Assembly: GCA_017534885.1 (NCBI GenBank)
Contig: JAFXVR010000020.1
Coordinates: 1 to 64,000, forward strand
Source: Clostridia bacterium
GTDB taxonomy: Bacteria > Bacillota > Clostridia > Christensenellales > Aristaeellaceae
Reading direction: 5' to 3'
DNA length: 64,000 nucleotides
In this document: in pieces, positions 7,990 to 15,910 of the stretch
Position numbering within the stretch: the stretch's first letter is position 1
Layout of the letters: each line of letters opens with the position of its first letter
Notes under the pieces: generated by a model
Told to the model about the DNA's origin: nothing
Seen by the model: only the letters and a program-made list of their open reading frames with translations
Database searches by the model: none
Position numbers and translations under genes: made by a program

Positions 7990-8069
7990 AAAGTTCTTTG
8001 GAAGAGGAAAGGGGGTTTGGGGGGAAGGGGAAACCTTTCTTTCAAGAAAGGTTTCCCCTTCCCCCCAAT
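7990..8069 (+). repeat. Dispersed hairpin repeat, family A, copy 2
   Basis: The copy has a conserved flank (7990-8017) and then a perfect 23-bp stem (8018-8040 with 8047-8069) with a 6-nt loop. Orientation is opposite to copy 1. It ends 3 nt before the GH31 stop codon and so could also form the 3' end of that transcript. Confidence 0.85.
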
Positions 8070-8072
8070 AGC

Positions 8073-10094
8073 TTACGTTTTCTTAAACACCGGTATGCTC
8101 TCAATAGGCGCCGCCGCCGTCACCGTCTGCCCGCCCGCGAAGGTCTCCCCTGTGCGGATGTCCTGCCAGGTGCCGGCGGGGAGGTAGACCTCGCGCTCCC
8201 GGGCGCCGGGGCTCAGGACGGGGGCCACCAGGTAGTCGGGGCCGAACATGTACTGGTCGGAGAGCGTCCAGCACTTCTCATCCTCCGGGAACTCATAGAA
8301 CATGGCGCGGAGGAGGGGGCTGCCGTTCTCGTGGGCTTCGGCGAAAATCTGCTTCAGGTAGGGCTTCAGGGCGCGGCGCTGCTCGTAGCCTTTTTTCATG
8401 ATGGCAAAGAGCTCCTCGCCGTAGGACCACATTTCGTTGTCCTGGCCGGTGTGCAGGTAGCCGCCGCCCCAGTCGCGGTCGTCCAGGGCCGGGATGGTGA
8501 AGGGCTCGCGGTCGCCGTGGAGGCGCATGACGGGCTGAAACACCGCCCACTCATACCAGCGCGCCAGCAGTTCTTTGAATTCCGGGTCGAACACATTGCC
8601 TTCCATGAAGCCGCCGATGTCCGTGTTCCACCAGGGAATGCCCGCCAGGCCGATGTTCAGGCCCGCCGCCACCTGATCCCGCAGGCTCTCCCAGGTGGAG
8701 GGCACATCGCCGGACCAGAGCACATTGCCGTACTTCTGGCTTCCGGCCCAGCCGCAGCGCAGCAGGTTGACCACCCCCGGATGCCCGATGGCGGTCTCGT
8801 TGTCGTAGAAAATGCGGCTGTACCACTGGGGGAAGATATTGCTGCAGCTCATGGCCGGGCCGATGTGATAGCGGTAGTTGTCGAAGTCATACTTGCCCAG
8901 GTCGGGCTCGGAATTGTCCAGCCAGAAGTAATCGATGCCCAGGTCGTAGTAATTCGCCTTGCACTTCTCCCACACAAAGGCGCGGGTCTCCGGGTTGGTG
9001 GGATCCAGGGTCACGCAGTCGCCCTGATAGTCGTAGGTCTGCATCGCGCCGCGCTCGGTGCGCATCAGCAGCCCGTGCTCCGCCATCTCGTAGAAATTCT
9101 CCGAGCGCCGGTCCACGCTGGGCCAGACGGACACCATCACCTTGATGCCCATGCTGTGCAGCTCGTCGATCATGGTCTTGGGGTCAGGCCAGTAGGTCTT
9201 GTCGAACTTCCAGTCGCCCTGCACCGTCCAGTGGAAGAAATCGATGACGATCACGTCCAGCTGAATGCCCATCTCATGGTAGCGCCGGGCGATGGTCAGC
9301 ACCTCATCCTGGGTGCGGTAGCGCAGCTTGCACTGCCAGAAGCCCATGGCGTCCTCCCGCATCATGGGCGCGCGGCCCGTGACGGCGGTGTAATTGCACA
9401 GCAGGCCCTTGGGATGGTCCGCCACGGTCACCCAGTAATCCATGTCCTTGCAGCAGTCCGCCTCCCAGAGGGTCAGGTTTTTGCCGAAGGAGACCTGGCC
9501 CACCGCCGGGTTGTTCCACAGGAAGCCGTAGCCCAGGCTGGACACCGCAAAGGGCACGGTGGTCTGACTGTTCTGCTGGCGCAGGGGCAGAAGGCAGCCC
9601 TTCAGATCCATATAGGGCTGCTGATACTGGCCCATGCCGAAGAGCTTCTCGCCGTCATTGGGCTCAAAGCGCACCGCCAGGCGGTAGTCCCCGCCGGTGT
9701 AGGGCCGCCATTCCCGGTTGACCACCTTCAGGCAGTGGCTCTCCCTGGTGATGGAGCCGCCGTAATTGCGGTAATACTCGCGCAGGAAGAGCTTCCCGTC
9801 CCGGTACAGGCTGATGACGCCCCCATGGTTGACAGTGGCGCTGATGCGGCCGTTGGTGATCGTGGCCATGGGATAGGCGCGGTAGGTGCCGTCGCCCTCC
9901 CGCTTCTGCTCCTCGCTGAAGGCAATCTCCGCCGTCTGAGTCGGCAGGGCTTCGGTCAGCGCCCAGTCCTCCCCTGAAAAGGCGGGATACATGGTCGCCC
10001 GGACGCGCAGGGAATCCGCGCCCCAGGCTTCGATGCGCAGGGTTTCCCCCTGCCGCCGGCAGACCAGAGCGCCCTTGTCATTGATGAACTGCAT
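8073..10094 (-). CDS. Glycoside hydrolase family 31 protein, alpha-xylosidase-like
   Basis: The 673-residue protein has the full GH31 layout: an N-terminal beta-sandwich, a (beta/alpha)8 barrel and C-terminal beta domains. The nucleophile motif is FWLDNSEPD (Asp about residue 390) and the acid/base is in LWSGDVPSTWESL (Asp about 461). The insert VIVIDFFHWTVQGDWKFD is the YicI-type substrate loop that favours alpha-xylosidase over alpha-glucosidase activity, so release of alpha-1,6-xylose from xyloglucan oligosaccharides is likely. There is no signal peptide, so it is cytoplasmic. The ATG at 10094 has GAGG 8 nt upstream. It follows the polyphosphate kinase gene by 74 nt on the same strand. With the GH43 nearby it suggests intracellular hemicellulose use. 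Confidence 0.9.
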   Translation of the reverse strand: MQFINDKGALVCRRQGETLRIEAWGADSLRVRATMYPAFSGEDWALTEALPTQTAEIAFSEEQKREGDGTYRAYPMATITNGRISATVNHGGVISLYRDGKLFLREYYRNYGGSITRESHCLKVVNREWRPYTGGDYRLAVRFEPNDGEKLFGMGQYQQPYMDLKGCLLPLRQQNSQTTVPFAVSSLGYGFLWNNPAVGQVSFGKNLTLWEADCCKDMDYWVTVADHPKGLLCNYTAVTGRAPMMREDAMGFWQCKLRYRTQDEVLTIARRYHEMGIQLDVIVIDFFHWTVQGDWKFDKTYWPDPKTMIDELHSMGIKVMVSVWPSVDRRSENFYEMAEHGLLMRTERGAMQTYDYQGDCVTLDPTNPETRAFVWEKCKANYYDLGIDYFWLDNSEPDLGKYDFDNYRYHIGPAMSCSNIFPQWYSRIFYDNETAIGHPGVVNLLRCGWAGSQKYGNVLWSGDVPSTWESLRDQVAAGLNIGLAGIPWWNTDIGGFMEGNVFDPEFKELLARWYEWAVFQPVMRLHGDREPFTIPALDDRDWGGGYLHTGQDNEMWSYGEELFAIMKKGYEQRRALKPYLKQIFAEAHENGSPLLRAMFYEFPEDEKCWTLSDQYMFGPDYLVAPVLSPGAREREVYLPAGTWQDIRTGETFAGGQTVTAAAPIESIPVFKKT

Positions 10095-10168
10095 GCCGTT
10101 TCCTCACTTTTCTGTTGAATTGATTCCGCTGAAACAGGGGCTGGCCCCCGCGGATTCCGCCCGGAGCT

Positions 10169-11659
10169 TCAGTTGAGGTCAAAGGCCATGCGCTCCTTGC
10201 AGGCCTTCTCGAGGGTCTCCACCACAATGCGCAGGGCTTTGATGCGGGCGTAGAGCTTGTCATTGCTCTCGATGATGTACCAGGGCGCGTTCTCGGTGGA
10301 CGTCTTCTGGAGCATCTCGTCCACCGCCACCTCGTACTGTGGCCACTTCTCCCGGTTGCGCCAGTCCTCCTCGGTGATCTTCCACTGCTTCTCGGGGGTG
10401 TTCTGCCGCTCGGTGAAGCGGGCCAGCTGGGTCTCCTGGTCGATGTGAATCCAGAACTTGATGACCACCGCGCCCCACTCGGTCAGCTGGCGCTCAAACT
10501 CGTTGATCTCATTGTACGCCCGCTGCCAGTCCTTTTCGGTGCAGAAGCCCTCCAGCCGCTCCACCATCACCCGGCCGTACCAGGTGCGGTCAAAGATGCA
10601 GATGTGGCCGGAGCGGGGCAGCCGCGTCCAGAAGCGCCAGAGATACTGCCGGTTGATCTCGTGGGGCTCGGGGGAAGCGATGGGCCGCACGTCAAAGCCC
10701 CGGGGATCCAGCGGATAGGCCACGCGCCGGATGTTGCCGCCCTTGCCCGCCGCGTCCCAGCCCTCATAGCAGATGACCACGGGGATCTTCTTGCGGTAGA
10801 CCACATTGTGCAGCTCACTCAGCCGGGCCTGGAGCTTCTTAAGCTGCTTCCTGTAATCCTCCTCGTCAATGCTCGGCGACAGATCCACATCGGCCAGGCG
10901 AGGCATCTTCTTCAGCGGGAAGTCCTCCTCGAAGGGCTCGCCCACATAGCGCCCGTGCTCCAGCGCCTTGGCGATGCCGCCCGTCAGCAGTTTCAGCGCG
11001 CCGCTGATGGCCTCCTTGCGCCGACCGCCGTTGAGCACATGCCAGGGGATGGTGGTGTCGGTGTCCTCCATGAAGCTGTCATATGCCTCCCGGAAGCGCT
11101 TGTACTCCCGGTGCTGCCACATGTCCTCCGCGGTGACGCGCCACTCGGTGTCCGCCTGGCCCAGCAGCGAAGCCAGCCGCTCCTCCTGCTCCTTCCGGTC
11201 GATGTGCACGAAGAGCTTGATGATGATATAGCCGCCGTCCCGCAGCTGTCTCTCAAACTCGCAGACCTGCCGCACCCGCCGCTTGTACTCCGCCTGGGTG
11301 ATCTCCCGGCGCATCACCTTGCGCACGCAGTCTTCCATCCAGCCGGAATCCAGGAAGACGATCTTGCCGTTTTCCGGGATGGCGGAGGCGTAGGGATAGA
11401 GGAAGGGATAGCGGGCTTCCTTCTCCGGTATGACCGCCGGGGACACCACATTGTAGAAGCGCGGGTCGATCTCGCTGATCAGCTCCTTGATCAGGCTGCC
11501 CTTGCCGGCGGCGGCCCAGCCCTCCACCAGCACCAGCACCGGCACCTTCGCGTCCCTGAGCTGCTGCTGCTGGCCGAGCAGCTCCGCCCGGCGCGTCTTG
11601 ATCTCGTCGTTCAGCTTGCGCTTGTCCTCCGGCTTGCCCGGATCGTAATCCTTCAGCAT
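10169..11659 (-). CDS. Two-domain PPK2-family polyphosphate:AMP phosphotransferase
   Basis: The 496-residue protein has two tandem PPK2 kinase domains, each with a Walker A loop: GWAAAGKG (residues 47-54) and GWDAAGKG (about 303). This is the class II PPK2 layout, whose characterised members phosphorylate AMP to ADP with polyphosphate. The second domain keeps the family motif FDRTWYGRVMVERLEG. The corresponding stretch of the first reads FLDSGWMEDCVRKVM, so the N-terminal domain is probably catalytically degenerate. The frame is open upstream to 11866, but the ATG at 11659 has GGAGG six bases away and sits below a promoter. It would let the cell regenerate nucleotides from stored polyphosphate. 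Confidence 0.88.
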   Translation of the reverse strand: MLKDYDPGKPEDKRKLNDEIKTRRAELLGQQQQLRDAKVPVLVLVEGWAAAGKGSLIKELISEIDPRFYNVVSPAVIPEKEARYPFLYPYASAIPENGKIVFLDSGWMEDCVRKVMRREITQAEYKRRVRQVCEFERQLRDGGYIIIKLFVHIDRKEQEERLASLLGQADTEWRVTAEDMWQHREYKRFREAYDSFMEDTDTTIPWHVLNGGRRKEAISGALKLLTGGIAKALEHGRYVGEPFEEDFPLKKMPRLADVDLSPSIDEEDYRKQLKKLQARLSELHNVVYRKKIPVVICYEGWDAAGKGGNIRRVAYPLDPRGFDVRPIASPEPHEINRQYLWRFWTRLPRSGHICIFDRTWYGRVMVERLEGFCTEKDWQRAYNEINEFERQLTEWGAVVIKFWIHIDQETQLARFTERQNTPEKQWKITEEDWRNREKWPQYEVAVDEMLQKTSTENAPWYIIESNDKLYARIKALRIVVETLEKACKERMAFDLN

Positions 11660-11714
11660 GATGCTCCTCCTTTTTCTCTGACGTGCGAATGATTCTCCTT
11701 GCCTCTTGCCGCAT

Positions 11715-11723
11715 ATCATAACA
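11715..11723 (-). promoter_or_regulatory. Extended -10 promoter for the PPK2 gene
   Basis: On the minus strand TGT-TATGAT lies about 55 nt upstream of the PPK2 start. The -35 region (TTTTCT at 17 nt) is weak. Confidence 0.4.
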
Positions 11724-11789
11724 CAAAACCTGAGAAAAGAAAACAGGAAATTGCGCATCTCCCGCCGCAGACGCCCGGCTAAAAAGCGC

Positions 11790-11818
11790 TTGCATTTTCC
11801 CCCGCTCTTTCTTATAAT
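11790..11818 (+). promoter_or_regulatory. Sigma-A promoter for the ABC transporter operon
   Basis: TTGCAT (11790-11795), 17 nt and TATAAT (11813-11818) form a near-consensus promoter 59 nt upstream of the ATPase start and divergent from the PPK2 gene. Confidence 0.75.
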
Positions 11819-11877
11819 ATGGGCAGGTTGGAAACCATTCAGCGCGAGAGAGGATGGTGGCAGCATTGGAGCAGGAT

Positions 11878-13428
11878 ATGAAGCGAGCGAGCGATGACTA
11901 TGTCATTGAGATGCTTCACATCACCAAGGTATTTCCCGGCATCAAGGCGAATGACGATATCACTCTGCAGCTGCGCAGGGGTGAGATTCACGCGCTGCTG
12001 GGAGAGAACGGCGCAGGCAAGTCCACGCTGATGAGCGTGCTCTTCGGCCTGTACCAGCCGGACGGCGGCGAGATCCGCAAGGACGGCAGGAAGGTTGAAA
12101 TCAACAGCCCGAACGACGCGACAGCCCTGCACATCGGCATGGTGCATCAGCACTTCAAGCTGATCGATGTGTTCACCGTGCTGGAAAACATCGTGCTGGG
12201 CGCGGAGGACACCAAAAACGGTTTCCTCACCACCAAGGCAGCCCGGAAGAAGGTGCAGGAGCTCTCCGAGCGCTATGGCCTGCTCGTGGATCTGGACGCC
12301 AAGGTGGAGAACATCACCGTGGGCATGCAGCAGCGCGTGGAGATCCTCAAGATGCTCTACCGCGACAATGAGGTGCTGATCTTCGACGAGCCCACCGCCG
12401 TGCTGACGCCCCAGGAGATCGACGAGCTGATGAAGATCATGAAGGGGCTGGCGGCTGAGGGCAAGTCCATCCTCTTCATCACCCACAAGCTGAACGAGAT
12501 CATGGCGGTTTCCGACCGCGTGTCCGTGCTGCGCAAGGGCCGGTACATCGGCACGGTAGATACCGCAAACACCACCCAGCAGGAGCTCTCCCGCATGATG
12601 GTGGGCCGCGACGTGCAGCTGGTGGTGGAGAAGAAGCCATCCGTGCCCGGCGAGATCATCATGGATGTCCAGGAACTCAGCGTGATGAGCAAGCTCTACC
12701 ACCGGGAGGCTGTCAACCGCGTCAGCTTCAATGTGCGGCAGGGCGAGATCGTGTGCATCGCGGGCATCGACGGCAACGGCCAGTCCGAGCTGGTCTATGC
12801 CCTGACCGGTCTGGAAAAGCCCTCCAGCGGCCGCATCCTGCTGCAGGGCCAGGACATCACCCATCTCTCCATCCGCGAGCGGGCCAAGGCCGGCATGAGC
12901 CACATCCCCGAGGACCGCCACAAGCACGGCCTGGTGCTGGACTACACCCTGGAGCAGAACCTGGTGCTGCAGTGCTACCAGGATCCCCAGTTCCAGCGCA
13001 TGGGTCTGATCCGCTTTGACGAGGTGCGGGCCTACGCGGACAAGCTGATTGAAGATTTCGACATCCGCTCCGGCCAAGGTCCGGTGACCATCGCCCGCTC
13101 CATGTCCGGCGGCAACCAGCAGAAGGCCATCATCGCCCGGGAAGTGGACCGCGATATGCCGCTGATCGTGGCGGTGCAGCCCACCCGCGGCCTGGACGTT
13201 GGCGCGATTGAAAACGTGCACGCCCAGCTGGTCAAGGAGCGCGACGCCGGCAAGGCGGTGCTGCTGGTCTCTCTGGAGCTGGAGGAGGTCATGAACCTTT
13301 CTGACCGCATCCTGGTGATGTACGAGGGTGAGATCGTGGGTGAGCTTGACCCCAAGGCGACCACCGTGGAAGAGCTGGGCCTGTACATGGCAGGCGCCAA
13401 GCGCCAGAATGTGAGGGCAGAGGCATGA
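11878..13428 (+). CDS. Nucleoside/simple-sugar ABC transporter, duplicated ATP-binding protein (NupO/YufO type)
   Basis: The roughly 516-residue protein holds two ABC domains. The first has Walker A GENGAGKST, signature VGMQQRVEI and Walker B LIFDEP. The second has the altered Walker A GIDGNGQSE, signature MSGGNQQK and VAVQPTRGLDVGA. Degenerate second sites are normal in this class (RbsA/YufO/NupO). It energises import through the two permeases that follow. GGAG stands 6 nt before the ATG at 11878, whereas the earlier ATG at 11854 has its purine stretch touching the codon, so 11878 is preferred. The stop overlaps the next start (ATGA). No BmpA-type binding lipoprotein is encoded beside it. 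Confidence 0.9.
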   Translation: MKRASDDYVIEMLHITKVFPGIKANDDITLQLRRGEIHALLGENGAGKSTLMSVLFGLYQPDGGEIRKDGRKVEINSPNDATALHIGMVHQHFKLIDVFTVLENIVLGAEDTKNGFLTTKAARKKVQELSERYGLLVDLDAKVENITVGMQQRVEILKMLYRDNEVLIFDEPTAVLTPQEIDELMKIMKGLAAEGKSILFITHKLNEIMAVSDRVSVLRKGRYIGTVDTANTTQQELSRMMVGRDVQLVVEKKPSVPGEIIMDVQELSVMSKLYHREAVNRVSFNVRQGEIVCIAGIDGNGQSELVYALTGLEKPSSGRILLQGQDITHLSIRERAKAGMSHIPEDRHKHGLVLDYTLEQNLVLQCYQDPQFQRMGLIRFDEVRAYADKLIEDFDIRSGQGPVTIARSMSGGNQQKAIIAREVDRDMPLIVAVQPTRGLDVGAIENVHAQLVKERDAGKAVLLVSLELEEVMNLSDRILVMYEGEIVGELDPKATTVEELGLYMAGAKRQNVRAEA

Positions 13429-14714
13429 AAAAGCGTTTCGGACTCCTCTCGACCGACGGCGGGCGCACCATCGTCGCCTCCCTGATCTCCATTGTCATCG
13501 GCATGGTGATCGGCGCGCTGGTGGTGCTCATCGTGGGCATCTGCACCCCCACCATCGGCCTCAAGGGCGCGCTGGACGGCGTGCGCATCATCTTAGGCGG
13601 CCTTTTCGTGCTGGGCGAGCGCACCGAGGCGGGCGCCCTGGCCTTCGGCTTCAACTCGGTTTCAATGGGCAATATGCTCTTCCGGGCCATGCCGCTGGTG
13701 ATGACCGGCCTGAGCGTGGCCATCGCCTACCGCACCGGTTTGTTCAACATCGGCGCGGCCGGCCAGTACCTGATGGGCACCCTGGCCTCCCTGTTTGTGG
13801 CCCTGTCGATTCCCTCCGCCACCGTCCCGGCCTGGATCATCTGGACGCTGGCGCTGCTGGCAGGCATGTTAGCCGGCGCGCTCTGGGGCGCGATCCCCGG
13901 CCTGCTGAAGGCTTTGCTGAACATCAACGAGGTCATCGCCTGTATCATGACCAACTGGCTCGCCGCCAACCTGGTCACCTGGGCCTTTGAGGTCAGCAAT
14001 CTCAAGAATGTGGCCGAGGGCACCAAGACCGCCTACATTTACAAGACCACCTTCAACAATGTGGCCACCTCCAAGCTGGGGCTGGATCAGCTCTTCCCCG
14101 GCAGCCAGGTCAACGGCGGCATCCTGATCGCGGCGCTCTTCGCGGTCATCGTCTACATTATTATCACCAAGACCACCTTCGGCTATGAGCTGAAGGCCTG
14201 CGGCTTCAACCGTTACGCCGCGCGGTACGCGGGCATCCACGACAAGCGGAACATCGTGCTGTCGATGGCCATCGCGGGCAGCCTGGCCAGCCTGGGCGGC
14301 GCCCTGTATTACCTCTCCGGCAACACCGAGTTCTACTGGAACACCTACCAGACCCTGCCCGGCGAGGGCTTCAACGGCATCCCGGTGGCGCTGCTGGCAG
14401 CCAACAACCCCATCGCGGTCATCTTCACCGCCATGTTCATGTCCATGCTGAGCATCTGCGGCACCCGTCTGTCCCAGCTCACCGCCTTCAACGAGTACAT
14501 CACCAACGTCATCATCGCGGTCATCGTGTACATGTCCGCCTTCTCCCTCATCATCAAGATGTTCCTGGGCAGGCACGCCAGGAAGGACGAGCCCCTGGTG
14601 CAGGCGGCCGTCGCCCTCACCGAGTCGCTGAAGCCCGGCAAAGCGCCGCCAGACGCGGCCAAGGCATCCGATCCCAAGCCGATCTCGCTGGACAAGGGAG
14701 GTGCGGATCAATGA
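13425..14714 (+). CDS. ABC transporter permease (NupP/YufP type)
   Basis: The 429-residue BPD_transp_2-family permease has about 9-10 hydrophobic segments starting near residue 15 (IVASLISIVIGMVIGALVVL), the FNIGAAGQYLMGTL motif and the cytoplasmic coupling segment GFNRYAARYAGI. These are hallmarks of the BmpA-associated nucleoside/sugar permeases. The charged C-terminal tail of about 45 residues is longer than usual. It overlaps both neighbours by 4 nt (ATGA), implying translational coupling and 1:1:1 expression with the ATPase and second permease. Confidence 0.9.
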   Translation: MKKRFGLLSTDGGRTIVASLISIVIGMVIGALVVLIVGICTPTIGLKGALDGVRIILGGLFVLGERTEAGALAFGFNSVSMGNMLFRAMPLVMTGLSVAIAYRTGLFNIGAAGQYLMGTLASLFVALSIPSATVPAWIIWTLALLAGMLAGALWGAIPGLLKALLNINEVIACIMTNWLAANLVTWAFEVSNLKNVAEGTKTAYIYKTTFNNVATSKLGLDQLFPGSQVNGGILIAALFAVIVYIIITKTTFGYELKACGFNRYAARYAGIHDKRNIVLSMAIAGSLASLGGALYYLSGNTEFYWNTYQTLPGEGFNGIPVALLAANNPIAVIFTAMFMSMLSICGTRLSQLTAFNEYITNVIIAVIVYMSAFSLIIKMFLGRHARKDEPLVQAAVALTESLKPGKAPPDAAKASDPKPISLDKGGADQ

Positions 14715-15742
14715 GTCTTCTGATTCAGCAGACCCTGATTTACGCGGTGCCCCTGATGGTGGTGGCCTTAGCCGGCGTGTTCGCTGAGCGCTCGGGCATC
14801 ATCAACCTGGCCCTGGAGGGCATCATGATCTTCGGCGCCTTTATCGGCGTGATGTTCGTCCGCCTGGTGCAGCAGTGGGGCTGGTTCACCGCCGCCTATG
14901 CCGCCAAGGACTGGGTGGCCATGCAGGGCTTCGCGCTCCTGGCCATGTTTGTGGCCGCCTTCTTCGGCTGCCTCTTCTCCCTGCTGCTAGCCTTCGCCGC
15001 CATCAACCTGCGGGCGGATCAGACCATCGGAGGCACGGCCCTGAACCTGCTGGCCCCGGCGCTGGTGCTCTTCCTCATCCGCATCATCGCCCAGCAGAAC
15101 ACCCTGTCGATGGCCATCGGCGACTCCCCCTCCTGGTTCATGATCAAGAAATCCATGTTCGGCTACGGGCGCACGGCCAAGATGGGATTCTTAGGCTCCA
15201 CCTTTGTGGACAAGGCCTACCCGGCCACCTATGTGTGCCTCATCATCTTTGTGGTGATGAGCGTGCTGCTGTACAAGACCCGCTTCGGCCTGCGGCTGCG
15301 CTCCTGCGGTGAGAATCCCCAGGCCTCCGACTCTCTGGGCATCAACGTCATGAAGATGCGGTACTCCGGCGTGGCCATCTCCGGCGCGCTGGCGGGCATG
15401 GGCGGTTTTGTGTACGCCATGACCACCGCCAACTGCACCGCCAACGGCGATGTGGCCGGCTTCGGCTTCCTCGCCTTAGCCGTCATGATCTTCGGCAACT
15501 GGAAGCCCCTCAACATTGTAGGAGCCGCCCTGCTCTTCGGCGTGTTCAAGTGCATCGCCGCCCTGTACGGCTCCCTGGACATCAACGGCGACGGCGTCTA
15601 CTGGCTGAAGGAAATCGGCGTGAGCCCCAACTTCTACCGCCTCCTGCCCTACGCCATCACCCTGATCGTCCTGGCCTTCACCTCCAAGAGCTCCAGAGCC
15701 CCCAAGGCTGAGGGCATCCCCTACGACAAGGGATCAAGGTAA
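14711..15742 (+). CDS. ABC transporter permease (NupQ/YufQ type)
   Basis: The 343-residue second permease has AGVFAERSGIINLALEGIMI, the family signature near the N-terminus, multiple membrane helices and the coupling segment RSCGENPQASDSLGI. It pairs with the preceding permease to form the channel. Between helices there is a longer polar stretch (QQNTLSMAIGDSPSW...TAKMG) that could be an extracytoplasmic loop meeting the solute-binding protein. It is the last gene of the operon; 168 nt with a decayed hairpin repeat separate it from the serine hydrolase. Confidence 0.9.
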   Translation: MSLLIQQTLIYAVPLMVVALAGVFAERSGIINLALEGIMIFGAFIGVMFVRLVQQWGWFTAAYAAKDWVAMQGFALLAMFVAAFFGCLFSLLLAFAAINLRADQTIGGTALNLLAPALVLFLIRIIAQQNTLSMAIGDSPSWFMIKKSMFGYGRTAKMGFLGSTFVDKAYPATYVCLIIFVVMSVLLYKTRFGLRLRSCGENPQASDSLGINVMKMRYSGVAISGALAGMGGFVYAMTTANCTANGDVAGFGFLALAVMIFGNWKPLNIVGAALLFGVFKCIAALYGSLDINGDGVYWLKEIGVSPNFYRLLPYAITLIVLAFTSKSSRAPKAEGIPYDKGSR

Positions 15743-15756
15743 ACATCCGTCCCACC

Positions 15757-15812
15757 CGCAGGGGGAAGGGAAGCCAGCGAAAGCCTCTCCCCTCCCCCGG
15801 GCCCCCATCCTC
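15757..15812. repeat. Decayed family A hairpin repeat
   Basis: GCAGGGGGAAGGGAAGCC, an irregular palindrome and GGGCCCCCATCC match the core and flank of the family A repeat but with several mismatches. It falls just after the permease stop codon, where it could still stabilise or end the transcript. Confidence 0.45.
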
Positions 15813-15910
15813 TTTCCCGAGGGTTACACGCCCGCGGACAGGAGGGTGGGGCTCTTGTTCGGTTATGGCCTTTTCACGGCCCATTCCTACCGCTGACGAT
15901 CGGAGGATAC

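Noticed and set aside
7956..9977. Long plus-strand open frame opposite the GH31 gene
   Set aside because: The GH31 reading on the minus strand has all catalytic motifs. The antisense product is a His/Val/Ala-rich shadow starting in a repeat.
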